A stretch of DNA of 60,746 nucleotides, taken from NCBI GenBank assembly GCA_903904875.1, contig CAIVEC010000036.1, positions 1-60,746 of the forward strand. Direction: 5' to 3'. The translations under genes were made by a program, and so were the position numbers. This document shows positions 10,230-20,380 of the stretch, piece by piece. Position 1 is the stretch's first letter. The number at the start of each line of letters is the position of its first letter. The notes beneath the pieces are model-generated. The model saw only the letters and a program-made list of their open reading frames with translations, searched no databases and was not told where the DNA came from. The DNA comes from an uncultured bacterium (GTDB lineage Bacteria > Patescibacteriota > Gracilibacteria > Absconditabacterales > Absconditicoccaceae).

Positions 10230-10589
10230 TTATATGGCGATACCTCATGTTCTGATTCAGTCAGCCAATGCCTTAACTCTTCCATGATAGAGTTGTCCGT
10301 TCCTATCAAACGCAGCTTTCTCGATGCCTTGTTTTTTCATGATTGCAGCCAAAGCAACTCCAGCTTTTGTTGCAGTATCAGTTTTAGTTGTTCCCTTGAT
10401 ATCCTTATCACAGATATGACAGATCACCTTACCAGCTGCATCGATAACTTGAGCTTTCATATATTTGTTTGATTTATCTACGATAATCCTAAAATCAGGA
10501 TAACTTGATTTTATCTTCGCGTTGATTCTCTTTTTTCTTCCAAGAAATTTTCTCGTGTGTTCTTTTATACGTTTAGTGATTTTCAACAT
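10230..10589 (-). CDS. rplR: Ribosomal protein uL18
   Basis: Large-subunit 5S-binding protein L18, 119 residues, the normal length. Family features are the basic N-terminus (KRIKEHTRKFLGRKKRINAK) and the C-terminal YHGRVKALADGIRTGG, whose glycines come from UGA and GGT. It follows rplF in the standard spc order. The 47-base spacer to rpsE contains a simple AATTACGAATTAC-type repeat. Confidence 0.95.
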
Positions 10590-10629
10590 TGTAATATAAA
10601 TAAGGTGATAAATAATAATTTTCTAAAGA

Positions 10630-11175
10630 CTATTTTTTAGCTGCTTTACCTGGTTTGAGCTTGATATATTCGTCGAAATATCTGATTCATTTTCCTTTGT
10701 ATGGTTCTGGCTTTTTGAGTGCTTTCACTTTGGCAGCATATTCTCAAAGATATTGTTTGTCGATGCCATTGAGCGTGATGATAAAATTTCCTTTTACATC
10801 TTGTTCTACTTTTGCTTCGATGCTTTGCGGGATATCAAAGTTTATTTTATGAGATAATCCTAATGAGAAGATGAATTTTTTGCCTTCCATCTTGACCACA
10901 TATCCGACTCCCATCACCAAAAGTTTCTTTTCATATCCTTTGGTTACACCTTCGATCATATTTGCAAGCAACGTTCTAGAGAGCCCCCGAAGATTTCGTT
11001 GATCTTCGTTTTCTACAGAAGTGATTGCTTGAGTGCCTTCAACCTTGATAGTAACGCCTTTTACAAACGTATGAGAAAGCTGCCCTTTAGGACCTTTTAC
11101 ATTCACGGTAGAACCATTGATTTGGAGTTCTACTCCAACAGGTATTTCTATGACTTTTTTTCCGATTTTTGACAT
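10630..11175 (-). CDS. rplF: Ribosomal protein uL6
   Basis: Large-subunit protein L6, 181 residues, normal length. The start is placed at the ATG for MSKIGKKVIEIPVGVE, the conserved N-terminus, rather than an upstream in-frame ATG at 11205. The C-terminal L6 signature EPYKGKGIRYFDEYIKLKPG is present, with one glycine from UGA. It lies between rpsH and rplR in canonical order. Confidence 0.96.
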
Positions 11176-11180
11176 AACAC

Positions 11181-11315
11181 TTATAAATAAATGATAAATG
11201 AACAATAAATAATGAATAATGTTGGTAATGTCTTCTGATGGGTTATTGTGAATTACAATAGTTTATAAAGATACAATTCATACATTTTTCATTATTAATT
11301 TTTAATTATTAATTT
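11181..11315. repeat. Nested palindromic spacer repeat, copy A
   Basis: The spacer between rplF and rpsH holds an AT-rich element: an outer arm with AATGAATAATGT, a core TATTGTGAATTACAATA inverted repeat (near 11243-11262) and a closing ATTATTAATT-rich arm. Related copies lie at 27141, 30370 and 47692. Confidence 0.6.
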
Positions 11316-11325
11316 GCGAAGCATG

Positions 11326-11730
11326 TTAGTATATTTCAGCAATAAGTTCTCCTCAGAGTTTCTTTTGTTTGGCTACATGCGTAGGCATGAGTCATTGATT
11401 GGTAGAGATGATTCCGATTCCTTTTCCTCCAGCTACCAACGTAATATTCTTGTAGCTTACATACCATGGTCTGGAAGGTTTGGAAAAGAATTTGATATTC
11501 GGAACATCATCGACCGGATTGACTACTTTTTTGAGCGTTATATTAATATATTTCTTTTTTTCTTCTTCCTTGATCTCAAAATTTTGGATAAATCCGTATT
11601 GTTTGAGAAGGTCCAGAATCTTCACCTTAAAATTAGAAAAAGGTACAGATTCTACTGAAGTCTTTCTCGCCATATATGCATTTTTGATTCTGATAAGCAG
11701 ATCATGGATAGGAGCGTTAACATAGGTCAT
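11326..11730 (-). CDS. rpsH: Ribosomal protein uS8
   Basis: Small-subunit protein S8, 134 residues, which binds the central 16S domain. Signatures are MTYVNAPIHDLLIRIKNAYM at the N-terminus, GGKGIGIISTNQG near the end and the terminal LGGELIAEIY; two of these glycines come from UGA. Start and length agree with the family. Upstream is rpsN, downstream rplF. Confidence 0.96.
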
Positions 11731-11783
11731 TTACGAATGTAATTAATGATAAATGAATTAAATTTTTAAACGTTAAAAGTGGT

Positions 11784-11999
11784 TTACCAGCTAGCTTTTC
11801 TCAGTCACATGATGTTTCCTTCTCTAGCGTATTTTCTCAAACAAACTCTGCAGACACCGAAATCTCTGACATATGATTTTGATCTGCCGCATATTCTACA
11901 TCTATTGTAAAATTTAGTAGGCTGTTTAAGAGCTTTTCACTCCGTGAATCTCTTTTCATACATTTTGGACTGTTTCGCTTTTAATGAAGTTTTTGCCAT
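11784..11999 (-). CDS. rpsN: Ribosomal protein uS14, zinc-binding type
   Basis: Small-subunit protein S14, 71 residues, of the short zinc-ribbon form. The four zinc ligands are in [17 protein letters not shown] and the following CLRKYA. The C-terminus is MGLRKASW, the usual S14 ending, where Gly is UGA. It is slightly longer than the common 61-aa type because of an N-terminal stretch ([18 protein letters not shown]). It lies between rplE and rpsH as expected. Confidence 0.95.
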
Positions 12000-12027
12000 T
12001 GATCTAAGGGTGATAAACAAATAAATG

Positions 12028-12567
12028 TTATTTGAAGATAAATCACAATGCTTCAAGCAGAGCTTTTGCATGTGCGTTATTTTTGGTAGTAGTGACGATA
12101 GTGATCTGGAGTCCCATAGGGGTTACGATATCATCCAATGAAAGTTCAGGGAAGATATTGTAATTAGGGAGTCAGACATTGAAGTTTCCTTGTCCATCAA
12201 AGTTTTTTTCCGTGAAACCGGAGAAGTCTCTCAATCTCGGCATCACCAATTTCATGAATCTATCAAGGAAATCATATGCTCTTTGTTTTCTCAAGGTTGT
12301 CTGAAGCATGACCGGTATCCCTTCTCTGAGCTTGAAGTTTGAGATAGCTTTCTTTGATTTGAGGACACGAGCTTTTTGTCAAGTGATCTTGGTGATTGCT
12401 TTTTCGAATTCATCGAAATCCTTGAGTGATTTTCTCGTAGCCAAAGAACCTATTCCGATAGCGACAATCACTTTATCGATCTTTGGGACAGCATTGATGT
12501 TTTTGATGCCAAGCTGTTTTTGGAGGTTCTTGAGTACCTTGGTATTGAATGCTTCTAATGTATTCAT
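12028..12567 (-). CDS. rplE: Ribosomal protein uL5
   Basis: Large-subunit 5S-associated protein L5, 179 residues, normal length. Family blocks include VPKIDKVIVAIGIG, RKQRAYDFLDRFMKLVMPRL and the C-terminal ITIVTTTKNNAHAKALLEAL, ending in GFIFK with UGA-encoded glycine. The ATG at 12567 lies 30 bases after the rplX stop. Standard spc order. Confidence 0.96.
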
Positions 12568-12597
12568 GAAGTCAAAGATAAAAACAATAAAAGTAAA

Positions 12598-12891
12598 TTA
12601 TTTGATAGCAAGCTTGAGTTTGGTAGCTTCTCTTGTTTTTTTTCATTTTTTGTCAGCCACGATCCTAATCTTAGTGGCTTTCTTTTTGTCTTCCACATAG
12701 TACATGACATTTGATATATGTACAGGATGGATTTTTTTGATGAATCATTTTCCTTTCATGGCTTTTTTCATCTCGTTGATTCCTTTTACGATAACAAGAT
12801 TATCACCTACAAACTTTTGGATCGTAGAGATTTTTCCTTTGTATTTTCCAGCAATCATGATCACAGGATCTCAGGTTCTTAACTTTCTCAT
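12598..12891 (-). CDS. rplX: Ribosomal protein uL24
   Basis: Large-subunit assembly initiator L24, 97 residues. The KOW motif is visible (GDPVIMIAGKYKGKISTIQ), with the first Gly from UGA, followed by the family's KGINEMKKAMKGKGFI segment and a basic tail. The ATG at 12891 gives MRKLRTGDPV, a good L24 N-terminus. Canonical position between rplN and rplE. Confidence 0.94.
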
Positions 12892-12949
12892 GATAGTAAT
12901 AAATAAGAATAAATATTTTTGGATTAGTATTGGTCATTAGTAATTACGT

Positions 12950-13330
12950 TTATACTACTTCTTCTGCCATATTAGTGATAGCCTTATATCACATTTGTCT
13001 AAGTTCTCTTGCTACAGGACCGAAAATTCTTTTTCCCACAGGCTTAATTTCACCTTTTGCATCTTTACTCATAAGGATGACAGCATTATCACCGAATCTT
13101 ACATAGGTACCATCTTTCCTGGTGATCTCTTTTCTGATTCTTACGATCAACGCTTGAGAGATGTCGCCTTTTTTGACCGTACTTGTAGGCAAAGCTTCCT
13201 TGATGGCGATCATAACCCTATCGCCTACTGTTGCAGTCTTTGCGTTGGATCATTTCAAAATCCTGAATATCTGTCACTTTTTCGCTCACGTGTTGTCGGC
13301 TATAATCACGTTTGATTCGTTCTTTAACAT
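12950..13330 (-). CDS. rplN: Ribosomal protein uL14
   Basis: Large-subunit protein L14, 126 residues, at the subunit interface. Signatures are DNTGAKKGQIFRILKG near the N-terminus (three glycines from UGA), [20 protein letters not shown] and [12 protein letters not shown]. Length and start fit the family. It lies between rpsQ and rplX. Confidence 0.96.
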
Positions 13331-13358
13331 GGGAGAATTCTAATTAATATAAATAAAA

Positions 13359-13616
13359 TTATGCTTTAACGATTTCTATGAATTTCCGTTTTTTGGTCTT
13401 GCTTACAGGTCTACATTCCCTGATTTTCACCATATCTCAAAGTTTTGACGCATTAGCTTCATCGTGCATATAATATTTTTTCTTTACGATAAATCTCTTC
13501 TTGTACAATGGGTGCATCTTTACGGTTTTCACCAAAACAGTACGAGACTTGTCTCACTTATCGCTGATAACTTCTCAGATAAGCTCTTTGATACTCTTAT
13601 TTCCTATTACCACCAT
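13359..13616 (-). CDS. rpsQ: Ribosomal protein uS17
   Basis: Small-subunit protein S17, 85 residues, a primary 16S-binding OB-fold protein. The family block KIRECRPVSKTKK is followed by a codon CGG (13386-13388) exactly where S17 has its conserved tryptophan (E. coli RPLSKTKSW). This is one of the clearest sites showing CGG read as Trp. The ATG overlaps the rpmC 3' end by 20 bases, suggesting translational coupling. Confidence 0.95.
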
Positions 13617-13824
13617 TTTGTTCTTTAATTTTATGGGTTAAAACGGTATTTATTCTTGCGATTTTTACTCTGACGTCTCATATCTTATGAGTCTCTTTGA
13701 GTCACTTGATAGCGTTTTTCATCCTATACGAATAGAGCTCTTTCTTGAGCGTTCTTCTCATTTGAATGAGTTCCTTGATGGATTTATCGTGTAAGTCTTT
13801 CATAAAGACGGCTTTTCCTTTCAT
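13597..13824 (-). CDS. rpmC: Ribosomal protein uL29
   Basis: Large-subunit protein L29, a small helical hairpin near the exit tunnel. It is 75 residues from the ATG at 13824, or 68 from the internal ATG at 13803 (MKDLHDKSIKELIQ), which looks more like the usual N-terminus. Helix pattern ELIQMRRTLKKELYSYRMKN and the later ARINTVLTHK match the family. Position between rplP and rpsQ supports the call. Confidence 0.9.
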
Positions 13825-13848
13825 GAGGGATAATAATAAACGGATAAA

Positions 13849-14268
13849 TTATTTTACTTCTCATCTTTCTACGAATTTTGCTTTGACTGATAATTTTTTG
13901 GATGCTTTAATCAATGCTTCCTTAGCAGCTTCTTTCGGTATTCACATAAGTTCGAACATCACTCTTCCTTTCCTTACTGCTGCAGTATAGATATCGACAT
14001 CTCCCTTTCCTGTACCCATGGGCATTTCAAGTCCTTTCTTGGTAAACGGCACATCAGGGAATATCCTAATCCACATTTTACCGGTTTTCTTGATAGCTCT
14101 TACGATAACCTTCCTCGCAGCCTCTATCTCCTTATTAGAGATGTACGAACTCGTAAGCGCTTTGAGTCCATATTGTCAGAATGCAACGGTTGATCCTCTG
14201 TAGCTTTTTCCTTTGAGCTGTCTCACGAGAGGTTTCCTATATTTCCATCTTTTTGGCGTCAATAACAT
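13849..14268 (-). CDS. rplP: Ribosomal protein uL16
   Basis: Large-subunit protein L16, 139 residues, near the A-site tRNA. Signatures: LLTPKRWKYRKP at the N-terminus, TVAFGQYGLKAL, IEAARKVIVRAIKKTGKMW and PMGTGKGDV. Gly residues in AFGQ, LMGIP and ERGEVK are UGA. Normal length and place between rpsC and rpmC. Confidence 0.96.
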
Positions 14269-14310
14269 AGTATTTGATCAAAACAAATAAAATAGTAACA
14301 GTGTGGCAAA

Positions 14311-14979
14311 TTATAAGTGTATTTTCTTATTAACATTGGATTGTGATTTATTGTAGAGGATTCCTTTTTCGATCCATACCTTCACTCCGAGCATTCCGTA
14401 TTTTGTCCTTGCCTGAAGATAATAATAATCGATATCTGATCTGAATGTCTGGAGGGATACTCTTCCTTGAATAAATTTTTCTGTCCTTGCAATATCTGTT
14501 CATCCGAGTCTTCCACCGACTTGAATTTTGATTCCGGAAGCTCATTTTTCCATGACTTTCTGTAAAACATTTTTTGCGACTTTCCTGAATGGCATTCTTG
14601 CTTCGAGTTGTGAAGCGATAAATTCAGCCATGATCTTTGCAGATAATTCAGGAACCTTTACTTCCTTGATAATGACTTTCATATCTTTGCCGAATTTCTT
14701 TTTCAACGCTTCTTCGAATTCCTTGATTTTAGCTCATTGCTTGCCCATCAACACTCCGACCTTTGAAGAGAATATAATAATTTCTCACTCTTTAGCGGTT
14801 TTTCTGATAACCACTTTTGAGATACCTGCTCTAGGAAAAGTTTCGTCGACAAATTTTCTCATTTTGATATCTTCAACGAAAAAATCTGCTCCTGTTCTCT
14901 GTTGTTTAGCGAACCATTCTGCAGGTCGTGATTTCATTATTCCTACTCTCATTCCGATTGGCTGAGCTTTTGATGCCAT
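14311..14979 (-). CDS. rpsC: Ribosomal protein uS3
   Basis: Small-subunit protein S3, 222 residues, part of the mRNA entry site. It begins [15 protein letters not shown], contains the KH-domain stretch [18 protein letters not shown] and the signature [20 protein letters not shown], then [20 protein letters not shown]. Several of these glycines are UGA. It starts 6 bases after the rplV stop. Length is normal. Confidence 0.96.
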
Positions 14980-14985
14980 AATTTT

Positions 14986-15348
14986 TTACTTAACATGTAA
15001 AAAAACTTTTACAAACGATCTATATTTCACATAATGACTGATCCTGGATCTAGAGACAAATCTGACTCTCTGGATTTTTGGACCTCTACCGACTTCTATT
15101 TTATGAACATATAATTTTTTACCGTCATACGTAGCATTGGTTGTAGCGTTCGCATATGCTGATTTGATGACCTTGTAGAGGAATTTTGCAGCTTTTTTTG
15201 GTAAAACTTTCAAAAGCGTCAACGCGTCTTCAACTTTTTTCCCCTTGACCATCTGCGCCATCAATGCCATCTTCTTGTCAGATACCAAAGCATATTTGAG
15301 GGTAGCTGTCAGATTATTATCTATTGGTTTTTTTGTAGCGGTAACCAT
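14986..15348 (-). CDS. rplV: Ribosomal protein uL22
   Basis: Large-subunit protein L22, 120 residues, whose beta hairpin lines the exit tunnel. Recognisable parts are DKKMALMAQMVKGKKVEDAL, KKAAKFLYKVIKSAYANA and the hairpin region EVGRGPKIQRVRFVSRSR. No UGA occurs in this gene. It lies between rpsS and rpsC as in other bacteria. Confidence 0.95.
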   Translation of the reverse strand: MVTATKKPIDNNLTATLKYALVSDKKMALMAQMVKGKKVEDALTLLKVLPKKAAKFLYKVIKSAYANATTNATYDGKKLYVHKIEVGRGPKIQRVRFVSRSRISHYVKYRSFVKVFLHVK

Positions 15349-15398
15349 AATACAAAGTTTTTAAATTATAAATTGTAAATTTTAAATTGTAAATTTAT

Positions 15399-15656
15399 TT
15401 AGAATGGATGTCCTCTGAATGTCCTTGTAGGGACGAATTCTCCTAATCTATGACCGATCATATCTTCTGTCACATAGACACTTATAAATTGTTTTCCATT
15501 GTGGACAGCAAAGGTCAATCATATCATATCAGGAACTATTTGACATGCCCTATCCCGCACTTTGATGACTTTCTTATCTCCGGCTTCATTCATCTTTTTT
15601 ACTTTGATAAGTATTTTTTCGTTCACGTAGAATCATTTTTTTAGTGATCTTGTCAT
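15399..15656 (-). CDS. rpsS: Ribosomal protein uS19
   Basis: Small-subunit protein S19, 85 residues, in the 30S head. The block [18 protein letters not shown] and the end [14 protein letters not shown] are typical. The codon CGG at 15555-15557 falls where the family has the Trp of ...TWSRRS..., giving [13 protein letters not shown], strong support for CGG read as Trp. UGA supplies the glycines in LKKGFYV and MIGLTF. Confidence 0.95.
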
Positions 15657-15715
15657 GGGTAATTAAATTTTAAATGATAAATTTTGACTGAATGAAGGAA
15701 TCCTTGAATAAATTT

Positions 15716-16576
15716 TTAATTTTTATCATATCTCTTCGTTCTCTTAGAAATAATAAATTTCGTTGATGATTTTCTACTTTTTCTAGTTTTGATACCTGGA
15801 GTGACTCTTTTACCAGCAAATGATTTTTGTCATTTCTTGAGACCGATAGGAGAATGTCCTTCTCATCAGCCATGAGGATGATCGACTGGATTCATATTTT
15901 TTCCAAGGACATGTGGTTTCTTTCCAAGCCATCTCTGTCTTCAAGCTTTTCCGATAACAATATTCTGATGTTGATCATTTCCGATTTCTCAGATAGTAGC
16001 GAAACAATTCTCGTTGAATTTTCTTACTTCTCCGGAAGGTAATTTGATGAACACGATCTTGAGCAAGTTATCTTTACCGACAATACCTGCGTGTGATCAT
16101 GCAGTCTTGATGAGTTTTCCAGAAGAGAACGGGGTCACTTCGAGATTGAATACATTTACTCATTCTGGGATATCCTTGAGTTGTTTTCTATTTCCTGGTG
16201 CAATAATCGCTTTATCTCAACAAATCACGGTATCGCCTACTTTGACTGTTTTCCATGCAAGCACATATCTCTTTTCTCCATCAGCGAAGTTGAGTAATGC
16301 GATTCTTGATGTTCTGTACGGATCGTATTCCACGCTAGCGACTTTTGCAGGAATATTCAATTTATCATATCCTTTGAAATCTATCAATCTATAAAGCCTT
16401 TTGTGCCCACCTCACATGGATCTGGATACCGTTTTGCCGGAATTATTCCTTCCTCAGGTCCTACCTAATGTTTTGGTGAGGGATTTTTCCGGTCTCTTTT
16501 TGGTCAATTCAGAAAAATCATATCAGATCATATAACGTCTTGATGGAGTATATGGTTTATATTTCTTGAGTGCCAT
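15716..16576 (-). CDS. rplB: Ribosomal protein uL2
   Basis: Large-subunit protein L2, 286 residues, near the peptidyl transferase centre. It has [20 protein letters not shown], the [13 protein letters not shown] segment and the invariant [12 protein letters not shown] that contains the histidine important for peptidyl transfer. Many glycines in these motifs are UGA. Start and end ([14 protein letters not shown]) match the family. Order rplW-rplB-rpsS is canonical. Confidence 0.97.
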
Positions 16577-16616
16577 TCTTATATAATTTTAAATGTTAAA
16601 TGCTAAGTGTTAAATA

Positions 16617-16676
16617 TTTTATTCTGAATTCTGAATTCTGAATTCTGAATTCTGCATTCTAAATTCTGAATTTAGT
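16617..16676. repeat. Short tandem repeat, TTCTGAAT unit
   Basis: About seven imperfect copies of the 8-base unit TTCTGAAT fill the spacer between rplW and rplB. A related shorter tract lies upstream of rplC at 18331-18373. Confidence 0.75.
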
Positions 16677-17018
16677 TTATGATCCTAATTCTATTTTTTC
16701 TTTCTTGCCGAGCGTGACGATTGCTTTCTTATACGATTTTCTCACAAGCTTTCTGTTGTTTCTTCCTTTGTATACGGAATTTATGATATTGACGCTTTCA
16801 GGATGTACTTTGTACAAAAATTCTATCGCTTGTTTGACATCATTTTTGTTGGCATCCTTATGAACTTTGAACGAATATTTATTTGTCGATTCTTGCTGTT
16901 TATGAGTCTTTTCAGTAACCAACGGTCAAAGAATGACGCCATACGGAGAAACTTTCTTGATTATTTTCGGAGTGGTATTTTTCTTCGCTCTTGCTTGAAG
17001 TATTTGCTTAAAGGTCAT
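16677..17018 (-). CDS. rplW: Ribosomal protein uL23
   Basis: Large-subunit exit-site protein L23, 113 residues, the docking point for trigger factor and SRP. The signature GPLVTEKTHKQ (Gly is UGA) is followed by YSFKVHKDANKNDVKQAIEF and a C-terminal KKAIVTLGKKEKIEL. The start at 17018 adds about 30 basic residues before the core compared with the shortest homologues. Position between rplD and rplB is standard. Confidence 0.94.
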
Positions 17019-17048
17019 AGGAATACAGATAAAGATGGTAAAAAAGAA

Positions 17049-17678
17049 TTATTTCTTGTTAAGAGTTGATAATGCCGATTCCAAAAAGAGAACCGTATGA
17101 TATCACATCAAATCAGCGGGATTGAGATAATCAGCATACAGATATTTCACTTTAGGAAGATTTCTGAATGACTTGAAGATATTCTCATCTTTTTTTGCTA
17201 CGACAAAAAGAACTTTCTTGGTAGCTATTCATATATTTTTAAGAATTTCTTGAGCATCTTTGGTTTTTGGCGCACCTAAGGTAAAGTCTTTGAGACCAAG
17301 AAGTTCACTAGCTTTTGCTTTGAGCGTAATAATACTATTGAGTGCGAGTTTTCTTGATTTCTTGTTCATGGTCTTGGTATAGTTTTGATCTCCTCTAGGA
17401 CCGAACGTGACTCCTCCTCATCTTCTGAGAGGGGAATTTTTATCTCCAGGTCTTGCGCCTCCGGTTCCTTTCTGTTTGTAGAGTTTTCTTCCTGATCATT
17501 GTACTTCTCCTCTTCCTTTCACTTTAGCAAGATTTTTACGAGCATTACTTGTCTGCAACAGGTAATATTCGTGGATAAGATCCTTATTTACCAATGAATC
17601 AGCAAAAAGCGCTTCATCAAGAGCAAATTTGGAAACAACCTTACCGCTTTTATCATATATATCTATACTATACGCCAT
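17049..17678 (-). CDS. rplD: Ribosomal protein uL4
   Basis: Large-subunit protein L4, 209 residues, whose loop reaches the exit tunnel. The loop signature is clear: RKLYKQKGTGGARPGDKNSP followed by LRRGGGVTFGPRGDQNY. UGA gives the glycines in VQGSGRK and RRGGGV. The start at 17678 yields MAYSIDIYDKSGKV, typical for L4. In many bacteria L4 also represses the S10 operon; that cannot be tested here. Confidence 0.96.
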
Positions 17679-17707
17679 TTTCTCGAGAGGTAAAAAAACA
17701 TAAAAGA

Positions 17708-18310
17708 TTATTTTATCGTCAACGTTAATAACGAATTATATGCACCTGGAATTGAACCTTTGAGAACCACCAATGTTTCATGGTCCTTAGTGATCTTATC
17801 GATGACAGAAATGTTTTTGAGCGTAACGCGTTGAGTTCATAGATGTCATGCTCCAGGATGTCCTCTGAGTGTTCTTCTTGGTTTTCTGTTTCCTTTGGAT
17901 CCACCGCTTCTGGTAAATTTATGACCATGAGTAGCTCATCCGCCTTTGACATGGAATATTTTGACCATACCTTGGAATCCTTTTCCTTTAGCAGTACCGG
18001 TCACATCAACCTGAGTCACTCCTTCGAGCAATCCGAGGTCTAATGAAGAACCAGCTTGATGAGCGGAAACGAACGCATCATCAACTTTATATTCTTGCAT
18101 TTTCTTATACGTGATTTTCTGACCTTTATCTTTTTTGAGCTCCTTTTTCTCTACACCGACTACCGCTGACACATATCCATCCTTTTCTTTGGTTTTGTAT
18201 CTGACGATCTCTTGCGGAACAACTTGCACCAAGGTCACAGGCACAAAATTATCTTCAATCCACATCTTGGTCATCTCTTTTTTTGCTACGATAAGTCACC
18301 CTTTGTTCAT
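17708..18310 (-). CDS. rplC: Ribosomal protein uL3
   Basis: Large-subunit protein L3, 200 residues, an early assembly protein. The ATG at 18310 gives MNKGGLIVAKKEMTKMW, corresponding to the family's KG..GKK.GMT. The C-terminal block FTRSGGSKGNRKPRRT then HPGAGHLGTQRVT is diagnostic; the glycines in GAGHLG are UGA. Upstream is rpsJ, downstream rplD. Confidence 0.95.
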
Positions 18311-18330
18311 GATATAATAGTATTAAATTT

Positions 18331-18373
18331 TAAATGTTAATTTCTGAATTATGAATTCTGCATTCTGAATTAT
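18331..18373. repeat. Degenerate TTCTGAAT-type repeat tract
   Basis: Imperfect tandem copies (TTCTGAATTATGAATTC and similar) between rpsJ and rplC, of the same family as 16617-16676. Confidence 0.55.
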
Positions 18374-18700
18374 TTAGAATACTTTAACATCTACAAGCAC
18401 TCAAACGGGTATTGCAAGATTTTGGAGATATTCCATAGTCTTTGAACCGGTTTCTATGACATCAATCATTCTGGAATACGTAATCCTTTCAAACTGTTCC
18501 CTGGAATTTTTGAATTTGAAGTTTGATTTCAAAACGGTATACACCTTTCTTTGCTTTGGAAGCGGAATAGGTCCTTTGATGGTTGCACCAGACTTGATCA
18601 AAAGTCCGACAACTTTGCCTACAGATGATTCCAACATCTTTATGTCATAACTTTTCAACTTGATCCTCAATTTAGTTTTTTGAGTTTTTTTGTCAGCCAT
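18374..18700 (-). CDS. rpsJ: Ribosomal protein uS10
   Basis: Small-subunit protein S10, 108 residues, in the 30S head and also known as an antitermination factor (NusE). Signatures: KLRIKLKSYDIKMLE, GPIPLPKQRKVYTVLKS and SREQFERITYSRMIDV. The C-terminus PVGVLVDVKVF uses UGA for Gly. It is the first ribosomal-protein gene after tuf. Confidence 0.96.
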
Positions 18701-18798
18701 ACTAATAGTATATATAGTAAAACATTTTTCTTACAATTTAGCTCTCCGCACAACTTTGAGCTGTACGGAGCAATAAATAGTGAGAAAGTATTTCTGGA

Positions 18799-19971
18799 CT
18801 ATAAAATCTTAGTTACAACTCCTGCTCCAACTGTTCTTCCTCCTTCCCTGATTGCGAATCTCAATCCGTCTTCCATAGCTACGGGATAGATCAATTCTAC
18901 ATCGATCTTTGCATTGTCTCCAGGCATGATCATCTCGACTCCTGATTTAAGCGTAGCAGTTCCTGTTACGTCAGTTGTTCTCAAAAAGAATTGCGGTCTA
19001 TATCCTGTCATAAACGGAGTATGTCTTCCACCTTCCTCTTTCTTCAATACATATACTTCAGCTTCGAATTTTTTGTGAGCTTTGACAGTACCTGGTTTAC
19101 AGATAACTTGTCCTCTTTCTATTTGATCTTTTTCAATACCTCTAAGAAGTAATCCGACATTCATACCAGCTTCTGCAACATCAAACTGTTTGTGGAACAT
19201 CTCTACTCCAGTGATAACAGTTTTCTTTGGTTCAGCTCCAAGTCAGAGAATTTCAACTTCATCATTCATTTTTACTACTCCTCTTTCAATCCTACCGGTT
19301 GCCACAGTTCCTCTTCCTTTGATAGAGAAGACATCTTCTACTGGCATAAGGAATGGCTTATCTGTATCTCTTACAGGCACAGGGATATATTCATCCAATG
19401 CTTTAAGAAGATCCCAGATACATTTAGCATCTCCATTTTCATCAGATGGATTTTCCATTGCCTTGAGTGCAGATCCTCTAATGATAGGACTATTAGCATC
19501 ATAATGGTTTTTCTTTAATACTTCTCTGATTTCCTCTTCTACAAGATCCAATTCGTCAGGATCTTTTACCATATCGCATTTATTCAAGAAAACGACAATT
19601 TTTGGAACATTAACCTGATGAGCAAGAAGAACATGTTCTCTTGTTTGAGGCATAGGACCATCAGTTGCAGCTACTACAAGAATAGCTCCATCCATCTGAG
19701 CAGCACCAACGATCATGTTTTTGACGTAATCGGCATGTCCTGGACAGTCAATGTGTGCGTAATGTCTTGTTTCAGTTTCGTACTCTACGTGTCTGGTATT
19801 AATAGTAATACCTCTTGCTTTCTCTTCTGGAGCATTGTCAATCTGAGCAAAATCCAGAACTTGTGCAAATCATTTGGTAGCAGCAACCTTTGTGATTGCT
19901 GATGTCAATGTTGTCTTTCCATGATCTACGTGACCGATAGTTCCAACATTAACATGAATTTTGTTAGCCAT
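18799..19971 (-). CDS. tuf: Elongation factor Tu
   Basis: GTPase that delivers aminoacyl-tRNA to the ribosome; 390 residues, normal length. G1 is GHVDHGKT, G2 lies in [16 protein letters not shown]3 is [13 protein letters not shown]4 is LNKCDMV and G5 GSALKAM. UGA encodes Gly in TKGFAQ and in EILGLGAEP. Arg codons in invariant positions are AGA/AGG, never CGA/CGG. No Shine-Dalgarno site precedes the ATG; the leader is A/T-rich. It leads the S10-spc superoperon, while fusA, rpsL and rpsG are not next to it. Confidence 0.98.
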
Positions 19972-20100
19972 GGGTAAATATATTTAAAAGTTAAAATGGA
20001 TATACACGGTTATATTTAAGATAAGACGCTAGTCCAAATTTTTCGTGATAACGTCGTCCTTATAAAGTTTTAACTGGACAAAAAAAACACGTGGACTGAT

Positions 20101-20128
20101 AACATACAAATTCGGATTTCGATTGCAA
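20101..20128 (-). promoter_or_regulatory. Putative tuf/ribosomal superoperon promoter
   Basis: On the minus strand TTGCAA (20123-20128), a 16-base spacer and TATGTT (20101-20106) precede tuf by about 130 bases. The spacer length equals that of the other promoters in this window, and no other gene intervenes. Confidence 0.45.
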
Positions 20129-20204
20129 GAGTTTTTTAAAGAATTTTAAACAAAATACTGATTTCGATCGACATGGTAGTCAATAATTTCAAGGAAATTA
20201 TGCT

Positions 20205-20345
20205 ATCATTCTATTCGAAACCTCGGTGCTGTACATAATTAACTCCCAAGGGAATCATTGTATTTACAGCATAAGATAAGGTCACACGGACCTTCAGGGG
20301 ATGAGTCGCCAATGCGGGGATTGCGGTCTTTGTTTTAGCCATCCA
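20205..20345. other. Unassigned structured non-coding region
   Basis: Lies between tuf and the tRNA cluster with no convincing reading frame. It is GC-richer than other spacers and contains inverted repeats: TGCTGTA/TACAGCA around about 30 bases, AAGGTC/GACCTT around five bases, and CAAT/ATTG. It could be a small stable RNA or an attenuating leader. I compared it by eye with tmRNA, SRP RNA, RNase P RNA and 6S hallmarks and found no match. Confidence 0.35.
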
Positions 20346-20380
20346 CCTAGCCAAAACGCATAATTTTCGAAATCTTCATT

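Noticed and set aside
16617-16676. CRISPR array
   Set aside because: The units are 8 bases with no spacers; no cas gene is present. No other array-like pattern was seen.
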